From Thalassovita mangrovi (GTDB lineage Bacteria; Pseudomonadota; Alphaproteobacteria; Rhodobacterales; Rhodobacteraceae): 64,000 nt of DNA. Location of the stretch: assembly GCF_009857745.1 (NCBI RefSeq), contig NZ_WWEN01000002.1, forward strand, positions 372,001 through 436,000, in the 5' to 3' direction. The notes beneath the pieces were generated by a model, which made no database searches, was not told the origin of the DNA, and saw only the letters and a list, made by a program, of their open reading frames with translations. Below are positions 18,481 to 26,095 of the stretch, in pieces. Within the stretch, counting starts at the first letter, position 1. Every line of letters starts with the position of its first letter. The position numbers and the translations under genes were made by a program.

Positions 18481-19059
18481 ATGAAACGCCTAATCGCCTG
18501 CGCTTTTGCAGCAACCGTATTTCCAATGACCCTGTCCGCCGCGGATGTCGACATCGACCAGATGCGCGAAAACCTGTCGAAATACAAAGACATCAACGTC
18601 GCCCTGGCGGATGGCTACATCACCCCCGACAATCACTGCGTCTCGGCCAAGGGCGAAGGCCTGCCGCCGGAACTGGGCGGCATGGGCATCCATTACATCC
18701 ACCCGGCCCTGCTTGAAATCACCGCCACGGCGCCGCGCGTCGACGGCAATTCCACCTATACCGACTGGTCGCAGCCCTCGATCCTGATCTACGAGCCGCA
18801 GGCGGACGGATCGCTCGAATTCGTCGCGGTGGAAAACCTGGTGTTCGAAAAGGCGTGGAACGACGCCGGTATGACCGCGCAGCCGGTGCTGAACGGCCGA
18901 AGCTGGGATCACATGGCCGACGACCCGGCAACCCCGGGCGACGAGGCGCATGGCTTCATGCCCCATTACGACCAACACGTCTGGCTGTTCCGCGACAACC
19001 CGATGGGCGAGCTGATGCCGTTCAACCCCAACGTCACCTGCGACCACCACAAGATGTGA
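18481..19059 (+). CDS. secreted protein of unknown function
   Basis: 192 residues from the ATG at 18481, preceded by GGGAGGAATTATC. The signal peptide is MKRLIACAFAATVFPMTLSAA. The mature part begins VDIDQMRENLSKYKDINVALADGY and includes ITPDNHCVSAKGEGLPPELGGMGIHYIHPALLE and, near the end, DEAHGFMPHYDQHVWLF and NPNVTCDHHKM. It has two Cys and many His (HPALLE, HGFMPHYDQH, CDHHK), suggesting metal or haem association. I do not recognise a named family, though the GMGIHYIHP and HVWLF blocks recall conserved exported proteins of uncharacterised type. Divergent from a cytochrome c gene. Confidence 0.7.
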   Translation: MKRLIACAFAATVFPMTLSAADVDIDQMRENLSKYKDINVALADGYITPDNHCVSAKGEGLPPELGGMGIHYIHPALLEITATAPRVDGNSTYTDWSQPSILIYEPQADGSLEFVAVENLVFEKAWNDAGMTAQPVLNGRSWDHMADDPATPGDEAHGFMPHYDQHVWLFRDNPMGELMPFNPNVTCDHHKM

Positions 19060-19084
19060 CCGCGCCCGCCAGTTATATTCCAAA

Positions 19085-19110
19085 CCTGCCGCCCGCCTCT
19101 GGACGGCAGG
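19085..19110 (+). terminator. hairpin between secreted-protein gene and small membrane gene
   Basis: Arms CCTGCCG (19085-19091) and CGGCAGG (19104-19110) enclose 12 nt, 25 bp past the stop at 19059 and before the convergent stop at 19141. No T-run on the plus strand, so it is a weak terminator candidate. Confidence 0.4.
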
Positions 19111-19140
19111 CGTGGGAAGGGCGGCGTTTGCCTATCCCTG

Positions 19141-19374
19141 CTAAAGGCCGGCCAGCACCACCACCAAGAAGTAAACAAGGACGGCGGCAACCGGCCACCA
19201 CGCGCGGTGCAGCGGGTTCTTCTCCGTGTACCAATACGCCGTGGCAAAGCGTTCGCCCGGGTCCGACCCGGACTTCCAGCGCGTGTAGACGCAGAGAACG
19301 TAGAACAGAAATCCCAGCGGCAGGCCAATACAGATGGCCAGCACAACGTCGTGCAAATCGATGCCCCCTGTCAC
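19141..19374 (-). CDS. small membrane protein with GTG start
   Basis: 77 residues if translation starts at the GTG at 19374, which is preceded by GAGGGG at about 5 bp; the longer in-frame reading upstream is Arg/Pro-rich and lacks a ribosome-binding site. Two membrane helices are evident: VVLAICIGLPLGFLFYVLCVY and WWPVAAVLVYFLVVVLAGL, joined by a charged loop with TRWKSGSDPGERFATAYWYTEKN. No family was recognised. It lies alone between convergent and tandem neighbours. Confidence 0.6.
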   Translation of the reverse strand: MTGGIDLHDVVLAICIGLPLGFLFYVLCVYTRWKSGSDPGERFATAYWYTEKNPLHRAWWPVAAVLVYFLVVVLAGL

Positions 19375-19582
19375 GTCAGCCCCTCGCGCCGGATACTCCC
19401 TTGAACAGCCCCGGCTTTCCCCGGGACTGTTTCTTACATATGCCACGCGACCATGGGCTGAAACCCCGCAGATGCATGAAGGCCGGGGAAGACCGGGCTT
19501 CTTGAACCTTGGCGTGACAGCAAGGCTCTCCATCTCCGACGTCTCAGCACCGCGTGACGTTCGCCGCGCCGCCCCTCGTGCG

Positions 19583-20071
19583 TCAGGTTTCGAAACCTAA
19601 GTTCAAAGCACGATCTTTGGGTTTCAAAAAGAACCAATAGGTCCAGGAGATCAAAACGATCTGCAGCGGTGCGCGCAGCAACAAGTATTCCGGTCCCCAT
19701 TGATGCCCGCCCGGTCCAACCTCATTGATGGCCGCATAGACATTGACCGGAAAGAAAAGCACCAGAACGCTCAGGCAGCCGAGCGCCGCAAGCTGTCTGC
19801 TCCCGGGAACAAGCAGCCCGATCGCCAGCCCTGCCTCCAGAAAACCAGTGGCATATACCAAGTATTTTCGCGCCGGAACGAAGCCCGGCAGCATATCGAC
19901 CATCGCGTCGGTCATCGCGAAATGCCCAACCGAAAAAAACGCAAACGCAAACACCAGCCCGATCTGGCCGCCGACGATATAAAGCGCGGGCCGATCCCGG
20001 TAAAACCCGACAAGCGCCGCGATAAATGCCGGGACCATGAGAAGCGACATGATAATAAGAGGAGTTGTCAT
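19583..20071 (-). CDS. DoxX-like membrane protein
   Basis: 162 residues and four hydrophobic helices: LIIMSLLMVPAFIAALVGFY, IVGGQIGLVFAFAFFSVGHF, LVYATGFLEAGLAIGLLV and LAALGCLSVLVLFFPVNVYA, then a C-terminal LQIVLISWTYWF. The arrangement, with GFLEAGLAIGLL and NVYAAI, matches the DoxX family of small membrane proteins, some linked to redox or thiosulfate functions. Its ATG overlaps the stop of the TetR gene by 4 bp, so the regulator and membrane protein are co-transcribed, and the regulator probably controls this gene. Confidence 0.75.
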   Translation of the reverse strand: MTTPLIIMSLLMVPAFIAALVGFYRDRPALYIVGGQIGLVFAFAFFSVGHFAMTDAMVDMLPGFVPARKYLVYATGFLEAGLAIGLLVPGSRQLAALGCLSVLVLFFPVNVYAAINEVGPGGHQWGPEYLLLRAPLQIVLISWTYWFFLKPKDRALNLGFET

Positions 20072-20679
20072 TCGATATTTCCTTCAATTTCTCTAAGAAG
20101 ATCGAGTTTCCGGACGATCTTCGTAATCGTTGCGTCAAGATTTTCCATTGGCGTGATCAGCCCCAGCCGACCATCAAGGACCAGCACCGCAGCCCCATGA
20201 ACGAGGCTCCAGGCGGCGGCACATGCGGTGTGGCGCGTCTCCTCGCTCGCCTTGGGCAGGCAGTCGGCGACCGCCGCGTACAGGATGCCGAAATTCTCCT
20301 TTCGCAGCTCTGCGAGCTCTTGATCGGTGGTTTCGGCTTGCCGATCCGACCACTGAATGAGCTTGAAAAGCTCGGGGTGATCCCGGGCAAAGGTCACATA
20401 AGCGACGCCCAGCCGTTCAAGCCGCTCCTGCGGGGAAAGCGCGGCATCGAAACTCGACGTCAGGTACGCGTTGAATTCCCGCATCGTTGCTGCGGCGACG
20501 GCCGCCAGCAATGCGGTCTTGTTCTTGAAGTGATGATAGGGCGCCGCGGTTGAGACGCCCGCTTCATCGGCAAGGCTGCGCAGAGAGAGCTGTGCGGCCC
20601 CGCTTTGCTCGACAACGCGTTTCGCGGTGTCGAGTAAAAGGTGGCGCAGATCGCCGTGGTGGTAGGGTTTTTGGGTCAT
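20068..20679 (-). CDS. TetR/AcrR-family transcriptional regulator
   Basis: 203 residues. The N-terminal helix-turn-helix (about 8-56) reads GDLRHLLLDTAKRVVEQSG, then LSLRSLADEAGVSTAAPYHHFKNKTALL, the TetR consensus. The C-terminal ligand domain resembles the WHG-type group (AWSLVHGAAVLVLDGRLG). It is first in a two-gene unit with a DoxX-like membrane protein. Two CTAAG-based repeats and a TTGACA element upstream suggest autorepression. The ligand cannot be inferred. Confidence 0.88.
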   Translation of the reverse strand: MTQKPYHHGDLRHLLLDTAKRVVEQSGAAQLSLRSLADEAGVSTAAPYHHFKNKTALLAAVAAATMREFNAYLTSSFDAALSPQERLERLGVAYVTFARDHPELFKLIQWSDRQAETTDQELAELRKENFGILYAAVADCLPKASEETRHTACAAAWSLVHGAAVLVLDGRLGLITPMENLDATITKIVRKLDLLREIEGNIE

Positions 20680-20688
20680 TTCACGAAT

Positions 20689-20729
20689 CTAAGCAGTAGT
20701 AAGTTCGCCCGCAACTAAGCGGTGCTAAG
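20689..20729. promoter_or_regulatory. paired operator candidates for the TetR gene
   Basis: CTAAGCAGTAGTAAG (20689-20703) and CTAAGCGGTGCTAAG (20715-20729) share 12 of 15 bases at a 26-bp spacing, starting 10 bp upstream of the TetR ATG. The outer copy falls between the leftward TTGACA (20736-20741) and the expected -10 region, which fits repression. Confidence 0.5.
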
Positions 20730-20741
20730 ATAGAGTGTCAA
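20713..20741 (-). promoter_or_regulatory. candidate promoter of TetR-DoxX unit
   Basis: Leftward TTGACA at 20736-20741 is a perfect -35. At 17-bp spacing the -10 position reads TTAGTT, which is weak. The overlap with the CTAAG repeats supports a regulated promoter. Confidence 0.45.
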
Positions 20742-20964
20742 CCCAATAAAGGGGCATGATTGGCAGATTAAACAACGACGAGGCAAACCTCGCCCGGATT
20801 GTGAAGTGACCCGAGGGAATCTGACAGTCGGCTCAGGTCTGCCCCGAAGCTTTTGGAAGGATAGGAGATGACGACAGCTTGTAACTTTCCGGTCCATTCA
20901 AGGCGGGGCAAAGACCACCAAGACCCGCCCCGGTTTTCTTCTGCCTCAGACCCGGCACCCCACT

Positions 20965-21735
20965 CTAGTCGCGGCTTTGAAGAACCGTCTCAACCGCCTC
21001 GGCAACATCCGCCACCACCGCCGTCGGACACGGCGCAAACCGCGCCTCATCGCCCGCGCGATACTTCCCCGTCCGCACCAGGTACGCGCCCCCCAGCCCG
21101 GCCTTGAGCGCCCCGGCGACATCGCTTTCGGCGTCGTCGCCGATCATCGCCACCTCGTCCGGATCGCATCCCATCCGCCGTACGGCGGTGTGGAAAAACT
21201 CGGCCGCCGGTTTGCCGAACAGCAGCGCCTCGCTGCCGCTGGAATATTCCAGCGCCCGCACGAAGGCCCCGGCGTCGAGCGACAATGCGCCATCCGCGTC
21301 CCGGAACACCCGATTGGTCGCCAGCGCCAGCAACGGCGCACCCTTCACCAGTTCCCGGAACGCCGCGTTCATCCGCTCATAAGTGAAGAAAGGCCCCGCA
21401 TCGCCGACTACCACAGCGGTCCGTTCGCCGCCGGACAGACCCGCGAAATCCTCCTCCAGGTCGGGATGGACCAGCAGATGCGGCGCATAGCCTTCGCGCT
21501 TCAGCCAGTCGCAGGCCGCCTCGGCGGGTGTCAGCACCTCCGCCGGGTCGACCGCGAACCCCATCGCGGCGAGCTTCGCCACGATCTTGCGCTTCGGGCT
21601 TCGGGTCGAATTGGTCAGGTATCGGACGGGCAATCCCGCGCCCTTCAGCCGGTCCAGCGCCGCGATGGCGCCCGGCACCGCGTGGTCGCCCTGATACAGC
21701 ACCCCGGCAATATCCAGCACCACGCCCCTGATCAT
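20965..21735 (-). CDS. HAD-superfamily (subclass IIA) phosphatase, LHPP-like
   Basis: 256 residues from the ATG at 21735 (MIRGVVLDIAGVLYQGD); an ATG 21 codons upstream lacks conservation. HAD motif I has nucleophile Asp8 but Ala at the +2 position (DIAG) where most HADs have Asp; the LHPP/TIGR01458 group has Ser there (DISG), so this is within family range. Motif II is YLTNSTRSPKRKI and the C-terminal motif is GCDPDEVAMIGDDAESDVAGALKAGL. Phosphatase activity on a small phospho-compound is likely; the substrate is unknown. Confidence 0.8.
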   Translation of the reverse strand: MIRGVVLDIAGVLYQGDHAVPGAIAALDRLKGAGLPVRYLTNSTRSPKRKIVAKLAAMGFAVDPAEVLTPAEAACDWLKREGYAPHLLVHPDLEEDFAGLSGGERTAVVVGDAGPFFTYERMNAAFRELVKGAPLLALATNRVFRDADGALSLDAGAFVRALEYSSGSEALLFGKPAAEFFHTAVRRMGCDPDEVAMIGDDAESDVAGALKAGLGGAYLVRTGKYRAGDEARFAPCPTAVVADVAEAVETVLQSRD

Positions 21736-21851
21736 CCCGGCCCCTTTATGCTGCCTCGCAATGGGCCGAGTATGCACCGGAATCGGCGCCCGGGCCATCC
21801 GTAGCGTTTGGCGCTACAAATCCCGCAAATGCCGACAAAGTTCTGCAGCGC

Positions 21852-23672
21852 CTAGCCGCCGGCCTTTTCCTCCAGCGCCATCCATTCCTCTTCCGCCGCC
21901 GCCAGCGCCTGCTGCCGCTCGACCAGCGCGTCGGTGGCCTTCTGGAATTTCACCGGTTCCTTGCTGAAAAGCTCCGGGTCCATCAGGAATTCCTCAAGCT
22001 TGCCGATCTCCGCTTCCAGCCGCTCGATGATCCCCGGCAGCGCCTCCAGCCGGTGCTTTTCGGTGAAGGACAGGCCCTCGGCGGGCTTCGCCTCAGCCTT
22101 CGCATCAGACTTCACCTTCACCTCGGAAGGCTTTGCTTTTTCTTTCTTTTCCTTCGGCTCAGCCTCGGCCTTCTGGGCCTGATAATCGCTCCAGCCGCCG
22201 GCATAGACGGTGGCCTTGCCATCGCCCTCCATCGCGATGGTGGTGGTCGCCACCCGGTCGAGGAAATCGCGGTCGTGGCTGACCAGCAGAACCGTGCCAT
22301 CGTAATCGTCCAGCAATTCCTGCAGCAGGTCCAGCGTTTCGATATCCAGATCGTTGGTCGGTTCGTCCAGCACCAGAAGGTTGCTTTCCTTCGCCATCAG
22401 CTTGGCCAGCAGCAAACGCGCTTTTTCCCCGCCAGACAAGGACTTAACCGCCGCTCTCGCCTGCCGTTCGTCGAACAGGAATTCCTTCAGATAGCCCACC
22501 ACGTGTTTCGGCTGGCCGCGCACCAGCACCTGGTCCGCCTTGCCCGACACCCGCATGTCCGGATCGCCGGTCAGGCTGTCCCACAGGGTCATTTCCGGGT
22601 CCAGCTGCGCCCGCGCCTGGTCGAACACGGCAGGCATCAGGTTGGTGCCGATGCTGATCGTGCCCTCATCGGGATTTTCCTGCCCCATCAGTATCTTGAG
22701 CAGCGTCGTCTTGCCCACGCCATTGGGGCCGACAAAGGCCACCCGGTCGCCGCGCTGAATCTTGACCGAGAATTTGCTCAGGATCACCTTTTCGCCGTAA
22801 GCCTTTGAAATATCAACAGCCTCAACAACCTTACGGCCGGATTTCGGGCCCGCGGCCAATTCCATCGCCGCCGCGCCCTGGCGCCTGATCTGGCCCGCCC
22901 GTTCGGCCCGCATGTCCTGCAGCCGCCGCACCCGTCCCTGGTTGCGCTTGCGCCGCGCCGAAATCCCCTCGACCGCCCAGCGGCCCTCGGACTTGATCTT
23001 GCGGTCCAGCTTGTGACGCTGCAGGTCCTCTTCTTCCCAGACCTTATCGCGCCAGGCCTCGAAATCGTCGAAGCCCCGTTCCTGCCGCCGCACACTTCCC
23101 CTGTCGATCCAAAGGGTTGCGCGGGTCAGTGCGCGCAGAAAGGCGCGGTCGTGGCTGATCAGAACATATCCCTTGCGGGTCTCGCGCAGCTCGTTTTCCA
23201 GCCAGGCGATCGCCTCGATATCCAGGTGGTTGGTGGGTTCGTCCAGCAGCATCAGCTCGGGCGCCTCGGCCATCAGCTTGGCCAGCGCCGCGCGCCGCCG
23301 CTCGCCGCCCGAGGCGGTTTCGACCGCGCGCGCGGGGTCGAACTTCAACCCTTCGCCGGCCATTTCCACCCGGTACATCTCGGACGCGTCCAGCCCGCTG
23401 GCGGCATAATCGCCCAGCGTGGAAAACCCCGCCATGTCAGGGTCTTGCTCCATATAACCAACGCTGACGCCGGGCGGCACCACGCGGGTTCCGCGGTCGG
23501 GTTCGACCAGCCCGGCCATCACCTTCATCAGGGTGGATTTCCCCGACCCGTTGCGGCCGACCAGCGCCACCCGGTCGCCCGGCTGCACCACCAGCGACAG
23601 ATCGTGAAACACCGGATCGCCGCCGAAGGTCAGCGAGATATCGTTCAGTTGGAGCAAAGGAATACGTGCCAT
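21852..23672 (-). CDS. ABC-F family ATPase, Uup-like
   Basis: 606 residues and no membrane segment: a soluble double-ATPase of the ABC-F class that acts on ribosomes or nucleic acid. First domain: Walker A GRNGSGKST, signature SGGERRRAAL, Walker B LMLLDEPTNHLD. Second domain: GPNGVGKTT, SGGEKARLLL, LLVLDEPTNDLD. The linker between them is basic and helical. After about residue 520 comes a Lys/Glu-rich stretch and a coiled-coil C-terminus (LEALPGIIERLEAEIGKLEEF onward), the Uup type DNA-binding tail. Uup affects precise excision and ribosome assembly in E. coli; the role here is inferred from architecture. Confidence 0.85.
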   Translation of the reverse strand: MARIPLLQLNDISLTFGGDPVFHDLSLVVQPGDRVALVGRNGSGKSTLMKVMAGLVEPDRGTRVVPPGVSVGYMEQDPDMAGFSTLGDYAASGLDASEMYRVEMAGEGLKFDPARAVETASGGERRRAALAKLMAEAPELMLLDEPTNHLDIEAIAWLENELRETRKGYVLISHDRAFLRALTRATLWIDRGSVRRQERGFDDFEAWRDKVWEEEDLQRHKLDRKIKSEGRWAVEGISARRKRNQGRVRRLQDMRAERAGQIRRQGAAAMELAAGPKSGRKVVEAVDISKAYGEKVILSKFSVKIQRGDRVAFVGPNGVGKTTLLKILMGQENPDEGTISIGTNLMPAVFDQARAQLDPEMTLWDSLTGDPDMRVSGKADQVLVRGQPKHVVGYLKEFLFDERQARAAVKSLSGGEKARLLLAKLMAKESNLLVLDEPTNDLDIETLDLLQELLDDYDGTVLLVSHDRDFLDRVATTTIAMEGDGKATVYAGGWSDYQAQKAEAEPKEKKEKAKPSEVKVKSDAKAEAKPAEGLSFTEKHRLEALPGIIERLEAEIGKLEEFLMDPELFSKEPVKFQKATDALVERQQALAAAEEEWMALEEKAGG

Positions 23673-23781
23673 GGCTCGCAGCTAACGACGCCCCTGAACA
23701 AGGTCAAGAACCCTTGCTTCTTCTGTTCTAAAATATCCCGGGGGAGTCGTCCGGCACGGGCGACGGGGGCAGCGCCCCCTG

Positions 23782-24513
23782 CTACCCCGCCACGCCGCGC
23801 AACAGCCGCTTGCGCGCCGGCGGGATGGCGCTGATCTCAAGGCCGGTGAACACGTGCAGCGTGTTCATGCTCGGGTCCACCACCGCGTGGTCCGACACCC
23901 AGCCGCCCATCAGCAGATAGGTCCGCAACAGGGGCGGCATTCGCAGCATCGCCTTTTTCGCGTCCGGCTTGCGGCGCAGCTTCTGGCCGAACCGGAACAC
24001 CTGCGGCGCCTTCACCCGCGGCAGCCAGCGCTTGGGCGCCAGGTGGCGTTCCTTCAGCATCGCGAAGGCGTCCAGGTATTCCTGTTCGTCGGTGCCGTGG
24101 AAAGACGAACAGCCGAACAGCATCTCGACCCCGTTATCGTCGACATAGCGGGTCATCGCGCCCCAGGCCACGCGCAGGATATCGGGGTCCCTGACCGCGG
24201 GATCGATGCAGAACCGGCCCATTTCGACCATCGGCCCCTGGAAGTCCTGCAACCCCGACAATTCGTAATATTGCGCCGAATAGCTGCGGCCGATCTCGCT
24301 GCCGCCGGTCAGCGGCAGGATGCGGAAACAGCAGACCAGCCGCCCGGTCCTGCTTTCCTCGACCAGGACATGGGTGCAGATGGCGTCGAACCCGTCCGCG
24401 TCCACCCCCTCGGTGCCGTGAAAGCTCAGGTGGCGCAGGCGCTGCGCGGCTGCGATATCTTCGGCAGTTTCGGCCAGGCGCGTGGTATAGCGCCCCTTTT
24501 TCAATGACAGCAT
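23782..24513 (-). CDS. olsB: L-ornithine N-alpha-acyltransferase OlsB
   Basis: OlsB attaches a 3-hydroxyacyl chain from ACP to ornithine, the first step of ornithine lipid synthesis. I use the ATG at 24513 (243 residues, MLSLKKGRYTTRLAET). GNAT-type features include RLVCCFRILPL, VEMGRFCIDPAVRDPDILRVAWGAMTRY and LFGCSSFHGTD. The C-terminal block MPPLLRTYLLMGGWVSDHAV through IPPARKRLLRGVAG is typical of OlsB. The OlsA acyltransferase expected to complete the pathway is not adjacent. Divergence of 109 bp from the ABC-F gene start suggests separate transcription. Confidence 0.88.
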   Translation of the reverse strand: MLSLKKGRYTTRLAETAEDIAAAQRLRHLSFHGTEGVDADGFDAICTHVLVEESRTGRLVCCFRILPLTGGSEIGRSYSAQYYELSGLQDFQGPMVEMGRFCIDPAVRDPDILRVAWGAMTRYVDDNGVEMLFGCSSFHGTDEQEYLDAFAMLKERHLAPKRWLPRVKAPQVFRFGQKLRRKPDAKKAMLRMPPLLRTYLLMGGWVSDHAVVDPSMNTLHVFTGLEISAIPPARKRLLRGVAG

Positions 24514-24622
24514 CAGACGGCTCCGGCTGCGTTGCCCACAGGACAAAAGGTAGTTTCGACCGCCCTAACACACAAGCTGTATCAGGGATGTGACGAAACG
24601 GACCGCGCCGCGATGCCCGGTC

Positions 24623-25078
24623 TTAACTGGCGAAGTCCCCGGCGCGGATCTGCCCGATATTGCCCAGCAGCTGACGCAGGAAGCCCTTGTTGGCGACGTT
24701 CGAACTGGTCACCCGGCGGGTCAGCGGCACGACACGGCCGTCCTCCAGGGTGAAGCGTTCGACATTGCTGACCACGCCGCGCTTGTCGAAGCTGACCGCC
24801 ACCACCTGGCGATCAATCACTTCGGGGCGCTGCGCGCCGAAATGGCGCACCCGGCTTTGCACGTAATAATAGCCGCTGTCGTTCAGCACCCCGGTCGCGC
24901 CCGGCGCGCCGATGGATTCGGCGACGCTGTCGCGGGTGTCGACGCCGACGACGATCCCGGCCAGATCTTCGTCAGTGGGGACATATCCGTGGTTGCGATA
25001 CATCGCGGTGCATCCGGCCATCGCCAACATCACCAGTCCGGCGGCGGCGGTTCTGATCGTCTTTCGCATGCGTGACAT
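24623..25078 (-). CDS. bamE: outer membrane assembly lipoprotein BamE
   Basis: BamE is a small lipoprotein of the BAM complex that inserts outer-membrane beta-barrels. 151 residues, with a lipoprotein signal ending LAMAGC (lipidated Cys23). The SmpA/OmlA fold is seen in DLAGIVVGVDTRDSVAESIGAPGATG, followed by the strands YYYVQSRVRHFG and QVVAVSFDKRGVVSNVERFTLEDGR. The C-terminal tail (LRQLLGNIGQIRAGDF) is longer than in E. coli BamE, as common in alphaproteobacteria. It is divergent from yceD (89 bp between starts). Confidence 0.85.
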   Translation of the reverse strand: MSRMRKTIRTAAAGLVMLAMAGCTAMYRNHGYVPTDEDLAGIVVGVDTRDSVAESIGAPGATGVLNDSGYYYVQSRVRHFGAQRPEVIDRQVVAVSFDKRGVVSNVERFTLEDGRVVPLTRRVTSSNVANKGFLRQLLGNIGQIRAGDFAS

Positions 25079-25166
25079 TGCTGTCCTCTTGCCTTGGCCC
25101 TCTGCGCCTCTTATCCCGCTTACAGAAGGAATGCTTCCGGTTCAAGCAGAGGAAACCCGCCCGATC

Positions 25167-25715
25167 ATGACAAGCCTGCCCAGCCACCCCCTGCGCGTCG
25201 CCGACCTGCCCACCACCCGCCCGACCCGGTTCGAACTGGTGCCGGACGAGGCCGCGCTTGCCGCCATCGCCCGGGAACTGGGGCTGGTCGAGCTGCGCAA
25301 GCTGCGTTTCAAGGGCGAGATTCGCGCCGAGGGGCGCGAGGATTGGCTGCTGAGTGCCGATCTGGGCGCGACGGTGGTGCAATCCTGCGTGGTCACTCTG
25401 GCCCCGGTGACCACGAGGATCGACGAAAAGATCACCCGGCGCTTTGTCGCGCAACTGCCCGAGGACGCGAGCGACGAAGACGAGGTGGAAATGCCCGAGG
25501 ACGACACGCTGGAACCTTTGGGCAACGTGATCGACCCGGCCGCCATGATGATCGAATCCCTGTCGCTGGCGCTGCCGCTCTACCCGCGCGCCGAGGGCGC
25601 GGAACTGTCCGAGGCCCAGTTCACCGAACCGGGCAAAAAGGCGATGACCGACGAGGAAACCAAACCCTTTGCCGGGCTTGCCGCGCTGCGCGACAAGCTG
25701 GAAAAGAAAGACTGA
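25167..25715 (+). CDS. YceD/DUF177 family protein
   Basis: 182 residues from the ATG at 25167 (MTSLPSHPLRVADLP); another in-frame ATG at 25131 has its AGAAGGA only one base away. The family marker is the Cys-containing block LGATVVQSCVVTLAPVTTRIDEKITRRFV, followed by an acidic stretch DEDEVEMPEDDTLEPLGNVIDPAAMMIESLSLALPLYPR. YceD proteins sit directly before rpmF in many bacteria and are linked to 23S rRNA/L32 accumulation or lipid genes. Here rpmF-plsX-fabH follow in the standard order. Confidence 0.85.
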   Translation: MTSLPSHPLRVADLPTTRPTRFELVPDEAALAAIARELGLVELRKLRFKGEIRAEGREDWLLSADLGATVVQSCVVTLAPVTTRIDEKITRRFVAQLPEDASDEDEVEMPEDDTLEPLGNVIDPAAMMIESLSLALPLYPRAEGAELSEAQFTEPGKKAMTDEETKPFAGLAALRDKLEKKD

Positions 25716-25724
25716 AAAAAACAC

Positions 25725-25752
25725 TTGCGCCTAAGCGGATTCGCAGTATTTT
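25725..25752 (+). promoter_or_regulatory. candidate promoter for rpmF-plsX-fabH
   Basis: TTGCGC (25725-25730) and TATTTT (25747-25752) with 16-bp spacing lie in the 146-bp gap before rpmF, next to an A7 run. A moderate match only; read-through from yceD is also possible. Confidence 0.35.
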
Positions 25753-25861
25753 CCGGCGCTCATTCGAATTTTGGGTTGGACATGTCGGCACGGACCGAAT
25801 ATGAGCCACGAACCCACGTGAAACCGGGCCGCCTGCGCCCATAGGAAATTGAGGTTGTGAC

Positions 25862-26068
25862 ATGGCTGTCCAGCAGAACAAAGTATCCAAGTCGCGCCGT
25901 AACAACCGCCGCGCACATGACGCGCTGGTCGCGGCAAACCCCAACGAATGCCCGAACTGCGGCGAGCTGAAGCGCCCGCACCACGTTTGCGCATCCTGCG
26001 GCCACTACGCCGATCGTGAAGTCGTCGCCCTGGTTGACGAAATCGACCTGGACGAAGACGCGGCGTAA
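25862..26068 (+). CDS. rpmF: 50S ribosomal protein L32
   Basis: 68 residues, basic N-terminus [20 protein letters not shown] and a zinc-ribbon of the C+ form: CPNC at about 32-35 and CASC at about 45-48. Full family length with an acidic C-terminal tail ([11 protein letters not shown]), common in alphaproteobacteria. Precedes plsX by 27 bp. Confidence 0.97.
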   Translation: MAVQQNKVSKSRRNNRRAHDALVAANPNECPNCGELKRPHHVCASCGHYADREVVALVDEIDLDEDAA

Positions 26069-26095
26069 CGCAAAACTCGGGGACCGGCGTCCGCA

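Noticed and set aside
16302-20700. A mobile genetic island bounded by att sites
   Set aside because: Composition and gene content look accessory, but no integrase, transposase, tRNA boundary or flanking direct repeat was found, so an island cannot be claimed.
20868-21107. 79-codon frame with a good AGGATAGGAG before its ATG
   Set aside because: The translation is Pro/Ser/Arg-rich low complexity and overlaps the HAD gene antisense; a hairpin within it (CGGGGC/GCCCCG) also argues against translation.
23688-23716. LexA-like GAAC repeats upstream of the ABC-F gene
   Set aside because: The repeats are spaced by 8 bases instead of 7, so they do not fit the alphaproteobacterial LexA operator.
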